A stretch of 64,000 nucleotides of DNA, taken from assembly GCA_023374025.1 (NCBI GenBank), contig SIJG01000066.1, forward strand, positions 496,001 to 560,000. The letters are read 5' to 3'. The translations under genes were made by a program, and so were the position numbers. Each line of letters opens with the position of its first letter. The stretch's first letter is position 1. The notes beneath the pieces were generated by a model. The model ran no database searches, was not told where the DNA came from, and was given only the letters and a program-made list of their open reading frames with translations. Shown one piece after another: positions 59,026 to 64,000 of this stretch. The DNA is from Heterodera schachtii (Eukaryota > Nematoda > Chromadorea > Rhabditida > Heteroderidae).

Positions 59026-59340
59026 AGGCAAGAACGCCAACGCACATTGGTGTTCATTGGCCTCCCGGAAAGCAATGCCGCTCGCCCATCGGAGCGTGTT
59101 CAGGAAGACAGGGAAGCCACCACCAAAATCCTGGACCATCTTGAAGTTGAGGCCGAACCAACCGCCGTCTTTCGACTCGGCCGGTACGACCCGCAGCGAA
59201 CAACACCACGCCCACTCAAGGTAGTCATGCCAACACCCACACACCAACACATGGCACTCGGAGGATGGAAACGCGAGAGTGCTCGACTCCGTTCTCAACA
59301 GAACCTGACCCGTCTGTTCGTCCGACCGGCGCTCAAATGA
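59026..59340 (+). pseudogene. LINE (non-LTR retrotransposon) ORF1 fragment
   Basis: The frame reads RQRTLVFIGLPESNAARPSE, RVQEDREATTKILDHLEVEA, VFRLGRYDPQR, RPLKVVMPT, ARLRSQQNLTRLFVRPALK, then stop. This is the order of conserved motifs in nematode LINE ORF1 proteins (GLPES, RxGR, LKVV, LR...FxRP). After the stop a shifted frame appears to continue the motif, so it is truncated or frameshifted. No reverse transcriptase follows within the window. Confidence 0.75.
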
Positions 59341-59541
59341 TCAGACTCCCGTTGTCGCAAAAGGACCAAACCAGAAGGAGGCCAGTGAAGACATTTCCAA
59401 ACCTCTGGAAGTTTTTGACCAAACAATCCTCGTATGCTATGAAGCTGAAGCATTAAAATCATACCACCAACCGACAAAATTGTTCACCAAATTCAATTGC
59501 TCGAAAAACAACACCCTCATCTTTTCAATAAATAGTTCTAC

Positions 59542-59683
59542 CAGACCTCCAACAATTTCTTCAAATAAAATTAAAAAATACTAAATTACCTACTTTAAAT
59601 TTTCTTAAAAAAATTTTCCTCAAAAAATTTTTTTTTCTCCAACACCTATAAAAACAAAACAAATTCCCTTTGTTGGAGGTCTG
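59542..59683. mobile_element. 142-bp MITE
   Basis: Termini CAGACCTCCAACAA and TTGTTGGAGGTCTG are perfect inverses over 14 bp with an AT-rich body. No target duplication is clear. Confidence 0.65.
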
Positions 59684-61307
59684 ACTTTCTACTTTCTGCT
59701 TCTCCACTCAAAATTTCAATTGTCTTTTACACTACTTCCCATTTCACCTCATTTCCATCAAAAGTTAAATGGCACGTGCCCTTCTTTTGGTTATTTTTAT
59801 TTTTATTTTTTGAATAAATAAATCATTAGTTAGAAGACTAATTAAAAATGCAATTTGTTTTAAAAATATAAAATTTTTTTAACATAATTTAAATTTCTTT
59901 TTTATATTTAAATGTAAATTGTAATTTTATGCAAAATTATTTTAAAAAGGCACCAATTGATCAGAAATAATGTTAGATCGATTATAAGGGCATTTAAAGA
60001 AAATGTTTAATCAATAATCTCAATAAAACAATTTTTATTACTACATATTTCCGTTCTTTTCAAATTTGTTCCGCCGATTTTATCACAGATTAGATGTCAT
60101 TATATGTTTTTATTGCTGTCATTTGTAGGCAATTTCAGGGAATTGAATTATGAAAACAGAAATTAAATATGTTTACAAATTTAATGAATTTAAAACATCC
60201 AATGAAATATTTACACAAGATTTCTATTCACCCCTCCTCAATCCATCATTTAATCAAGGTTTAGTACTGGCGATCTAAGCAGACTTCATTTATCTGTTCA
60301 ACTGATAAGTTTTGGCAAAAAAATTTCTAAATGAAGGGACTAGAAAGAATTTCTTACCAGTGTATTTTTACTCCCGTATTTGGTGAGAAAATTGTAGGAA
60401 GCGGGATTATTAGTTAAAAATTTCTGGAAGTGGGACCGGGAATCCGTTAAAAAACTCGCTCCCGTAAAAATTCCCGCTGAGCAAAAATGTACGGGATCAA
60501 GATTCTGTAAAAATCTCGCGAGAGTCTCGTTATGCCGAGCTCTTATATTTAACTATTTCGAGCAAAATGTCACTGCGTCAAAATGTCCCAAAAGCTAAAT
60601 AAGTCAAATGTCTCCCACTGTAAATTAATGAAAAAACAACAATTATGTAAGTTTAAGATTTCAGAAATGCGAAGTTCATTCGTACTGGGAATGTTAATTT
60701 TAATATTTACAAACGATGAATTTTCGCGTTGCAACTGGATTTGGCTTTCAACTCAAAGAAATTTTGCAAATTTTTCACATGGATTTCGCTTAAATGGGAG
60801 TCAGAAAATATCAGCGACAAATTTAAAAAAATTTTGGTTTCAAAAATCATCTTTTGGGCTTTCTGAAATTCATTCAAATTTTCCTTTCCAAGTGTTTCTG
60901 TTTCCATTTTTTAAATTTCCCTTCGATAAATTTTTTATCCATTTCTATTATATTATGGGCTATTTGAATCTCTTAACAAGTCAAGATTTCAAAATGTAAA
61001 ATCTCGAATCTTTATAGGTTTTAGCAAATCTGCCTTATCAATTTTGAATTAATTATTTACCAATCCAACGCAAAAATATAAAAATATTGTTGGCCTTAAT
61101 TAGTTTTATTAATTGTTCGGAAGAAAGAAATTCCTGCGGCTCAAATCACCAGCGCTGTTTCAACAAGATAAACTTTTTCTAAATTGAGGAATATTAGCCG
61201 TTTTTAAAACTATGACTAATTCAGACTCTCCGGTAATTGCATTGTTGTGGTAGGGGGTAGTGCTCAAAAAATCGGAAATTGGCATAAAAATTGCGGAGTT
61301 TATCATC
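59684..61307. other. AT-rich intergenic DNA, no confident gene
   Basis: A stretch with repeated aactcgctcccgtaaaaa and attcccgctgag words at 60,400-60,545 may be a decayed element. The longest frame (60,583-60,999) lacks codon or family support. Confidence 0.4.
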
Positions 61308-61409
61308 TACCGTATATTCTCTAATTATCCCCCGTCTCCGTTAATCCCCCCCTTTCTGAGAAGGTTGAAAAATAATCCCTCCGGGGGGATAATTAGAGAA
61401 TATACGGTA
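61308..61409. mobile_element. Tc1/mariner-like MITE, about 100 bp
   Basis: Bounded by TA and the inverted sequences ccgtatattctctaattatc and gataattagagaatatacgg. It forms one hairpin. Confidence 0.75.
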
Positions 61410-63229
61410 TCACTGATAATGTAATTATCGAATTTTTCTCCAAAATTTTGCCGTATTATTCCTTTGGCATTTTCATTTGTTTGCCATTTTTTCGCGTGTT
61501 AATTGCCAATTGCAAAATTATTTCGTAATTGTCATTTTTGATTCCCTTTAAATTTAATTTGATATTTTTATTATTTTTTAATTGCCAAGAAAAAAATGGG
61601 AAAATATCCCTTTGATTAAACCCGCAAAATTTGATTTTCTGGAGCGCTAAAATGGCACATGCGCCGAACTCGGGTGACAATAAATCCTATTATTAAATAT
61701 CATATCTGTTATATTTATTTTTTATGAGGAATGTTTTTCAGAATAAACAATTAAAATTTATTAATTTTACGTAAAAACTTCTTCTTTTTTTGTCACTATT
61801 CAGAAAAATGCTTCAGGGCATAATTTGAAAATCATATGAAAAAATAAATGTTTTTTTTTCAACACTTTAGCACTTTTAATTATTTTATTTTTTTACTTTA
61901 ATTTTTTTATCATGTATTTTGTCACTTTTTATCACTATTTAGATAACTATTTTGCGATTTTAAGCACTTCCAAAAATTCGCCAGTAGAAAAAAACTCGAA
62001 ATTCATATGAAACTTTATCGTGACATTCTGGCAACAATAACAAAGTTAAAAATCCGCCAATTTTCATGCTGAAAAGTCCGCCCCTCCTCCTCCTGATCAT
62101 AAATCAAAATACCATTGCTCTAATCCCGATGAATCTTGAATATAATTGGGATAAATCTGCGAAGAAATTTCAAAAATTGATCCCTAAAAGTCATGAATTT
62201 ATTTAATTATATTTTTTTTTTCAATATTTCGGATTTTTAATTTTAGCCGGGAAAATATTTTTTTGATTAAAAACTCTCAATTTTCAAGAAAATGACTAAA
62301 ATTATTTTTAAAAAATTTTCGGCTTTTTTGATAGGTTTGTCCTAATATTTCGGCATTTTTGCCACTTTCTATTTTCGGCTTTTTTTTGCTACTAAAAATC
62401 CAAGCCATACTAATTACTATTGATTGAGCAGGGCCGGGCCCCGTTCCTTTGAAGAAGGGGGCTAGGCGTCTCAGAAAGGCGCGTCTGGAAACTTGAAATC
62501 TTAGACGGTAAAAAAATTCTTTTAATTTCTAGATAGTTAATTTTTTTTTTTTGTTAATTTTTAGAGTATTTTAATATATAAATATAATTTTTTGACTTAA
62601 CATGCAAAATATAAATATTTTGGAAAAATATTACTTCATTTGTAAAATCCGAAAAATGGAATTTTCTTTTCATATTATAAATTAAATTTACTAATGACAA
62701 TATCACAAAGGAACATTAAATTAACAACCCTTGTTCAGCAGTTCCCCAACAAAAATATTTTTTGCCCTTTTTTATTTTGATTAAAAGCGAGTACATTTAT
62801 TTTTTGAAAAATTCTCATTGCAATTGCTTTTTGTACCGCCAGAGCAGTTCCAAATTTGCTAGAAAATTCAAAAAAAAAAAAAGTTTTTTTTTTAATTTTA
62901 AGCCATTTTCAACAAAAACAAAATTAATATTAAATATATAAATTAAGCGGAATTAAGGCTCTATTGCAGTTCACACTATAAAAAAAAAAAGACATGAACA
63001 CAAATAATTTGGCAACTTTAATGCATCATAACTTTTTCTAGAAGCGTCCAAATTAAATATTCTTGGAGGTGTAAGTGTCCTCTATTAGTCTGCAAAATTT
63101 AAGAAATTTTGTTATGTTTTCAAAAAACTTATGGCATCTAAACTTTAAAAACTGGTTTTCTCATCATTTTTGACCCTAACTAACAAAATACATAATAGAG
63201 GACTCTTACATCTATCTGAAATTCAAAAA
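61410..63229. other. AT-rich repeat remnants, no gene
   Basis: Words such as ttgtcactttttatcactat (about 61,920) resemble the 50.8-kb element. The segment 63,025-63,135 (catcataactttttctagaa, ctctattagtctgcaaaatt, aaaaaacttatggcatc) is another 'ATAACTTT' module. No coding evidence. Confidence 0.45.
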
Positions 63230-63362
63230 AAGAATCCGAGGAATTTCCCATTGTTCGACAGGGGGGCAGCAATTGTTTCTCGTCTCATCATCCATCTTCT
63301 GCTGTTTGCTGTGCATTCGATTTTGTATCCAATGATTAGCAACAACAACAGCAAAATTCCTT
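63230..63362 (-). pseudogene. Relic of a seventh effector-gene unit
   Basis: The sequence cgaggaatttcccattgt, ctcatcatccatcttctgct and gcattcgattttgtatccaa matches the intron 3 / 3' region of copy 6 (57,608-57,715) in the same orientation. No exon remains next to it. Confidence 0.75.
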
Positions 63363-64000
63363 GAAGCCCCATCATCCATATTCCCCAAAAAGTTTTTTTT
63401 CGAAAAAGCGCATAATGATCTTAAAAGCAGAAAAAAATCATTGGTTTACATGGCAAGAACCCCTTCGCAAAGAAAAGCCTGAAATTTTTAGACTTTCAAC
63501 TTAGGCTTGAAGTCAACCAAATTTAACATTCTTTGTATCATTCAATGCCCTTAAGTATTCTGTACAAGAATATTAAAAAATCCCCAAAATACAGAATCCT
63601 AGAGGCTATAAAATTATGCCATTGTGTTTGGCTTTATTACAGTTCTTTAAAAATGAATTTTCATAAAATGTTTTTTCTTGTTCATGTCCCTTGTTGATTT
63701 TTGCGAAACACCATGACGGATTTACAAAATGACCTAGCACTTCCATGCAAATGTAAATTCGTTGCAGAAAAAATTTCCAATGAAAATCAATCAATATAAA
63801 ATTTGATAATTTATCTGAATCTAATTTTTGTAGAATAAAAAAATTTTGATTTAACTTTTAAACAATTTAAGACCAGCGAAATGATTAAACATTTCTTTTT
63901 TGTTTATTACATTTTAAGTTTGATACAAATCTAATTAGAGGACAGGTGTTATTGTAATCGGAGACACATTAAAATTATGGTCCAAAAGATCTAATTAGAG

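Noticed and set aside
60583..60999. 138-codon ORF on the plus strand
   Set aside because: Phe/Lys/Asn-rich translation typical of AT-rich noncoding DNA, with an equally open shadow on the other strand.

Overview
This is eukaryotic, AT-rich nuclear DNA, most probably from a plant-parasitic cyst nematode (Heteroderidae; Globodera/Heterodera type). Evidence: short GT-AG introns with nematode-style ttttcag acceptors, a coiled coil plus SPRY gene of the SPRYSEC type, a member of a large cyst-nematode F-box-like family, an Sre chemoreceptor, and a cluster of small secreted proline-rich proteins whose upstream regions carry repeated ATGCCA words (the Globodera dorsal-gland 'DOG box'). The species is inferred; nothing here fixes it.

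Layout. 1-8 kb: a decayed SPRY gene, a hAT-type element with perfect 8-bp target duplications, a broken gene with an acidic tail, and a 1-kb foldback element. 8.8-10.3 kb: an intact four-exon F-box-like gene (minus). 11.1-13.1 kb: a 2-kb palindromic element. 14.3-26.0 kb is the conserved gene island, all minus strand: an Sre chemoreceptor, a battenin/CLN3 homologue and a Pmp3/UPF0057 membrane protein. It also holds an inverted fragment of the Sre 3' end, a duplicated fragment of the Pmp3 3' end, and a related upstream segment in front of both Sre and CLN3. 26-33 kb: repeat-rich DNA with two adjacent foldback elements whose arms are minisatellites.

33.5-46.5 kb: a tandem array (period about 4,147-4,149 bp) carrying four near-identical copies of a secreted-protein gene. 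A diverged fifth copy lies at 52.0-53.1 kb, an inverted sixth at 57.5-58.6 kb and a relic of a seventh at 63.2 kb. Each protein has a signal peptide, a Lys-rich stretch, a small hydrophobic segment, a Pro-rich hinge and a conserved Cys/Gly/Pro-rich tail. I infer a plant-parasitism effector family, with weak resemblance to cyst-nematode CLE precursors. The array units also carry a TIR element with an 8-bp duplication; in the last unit that element encloses a BEL/Pao retrotransposon fragment.

48-64 kb: two more foldback elements sharing the GC-rich core of the 7-kb element, smaller MITE-like elements, a LINE ORF1 fragment, and an orphan last exon of a Cys-rich, probably GPI-anchored protein. 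There is no operon-like cooperation between genes. The themes are an expanding secreted family, a conserved housekeeping/chemosensory island, and heavy invasion by palindromic DNA elements.

Several reading-frame breaks are single-base changes, so sequencing or assembly error must be weighed against true decay. All exon structures were derived by hand from frames, splice dinucleotides and remembered family patterns; no alignment or database search was run.
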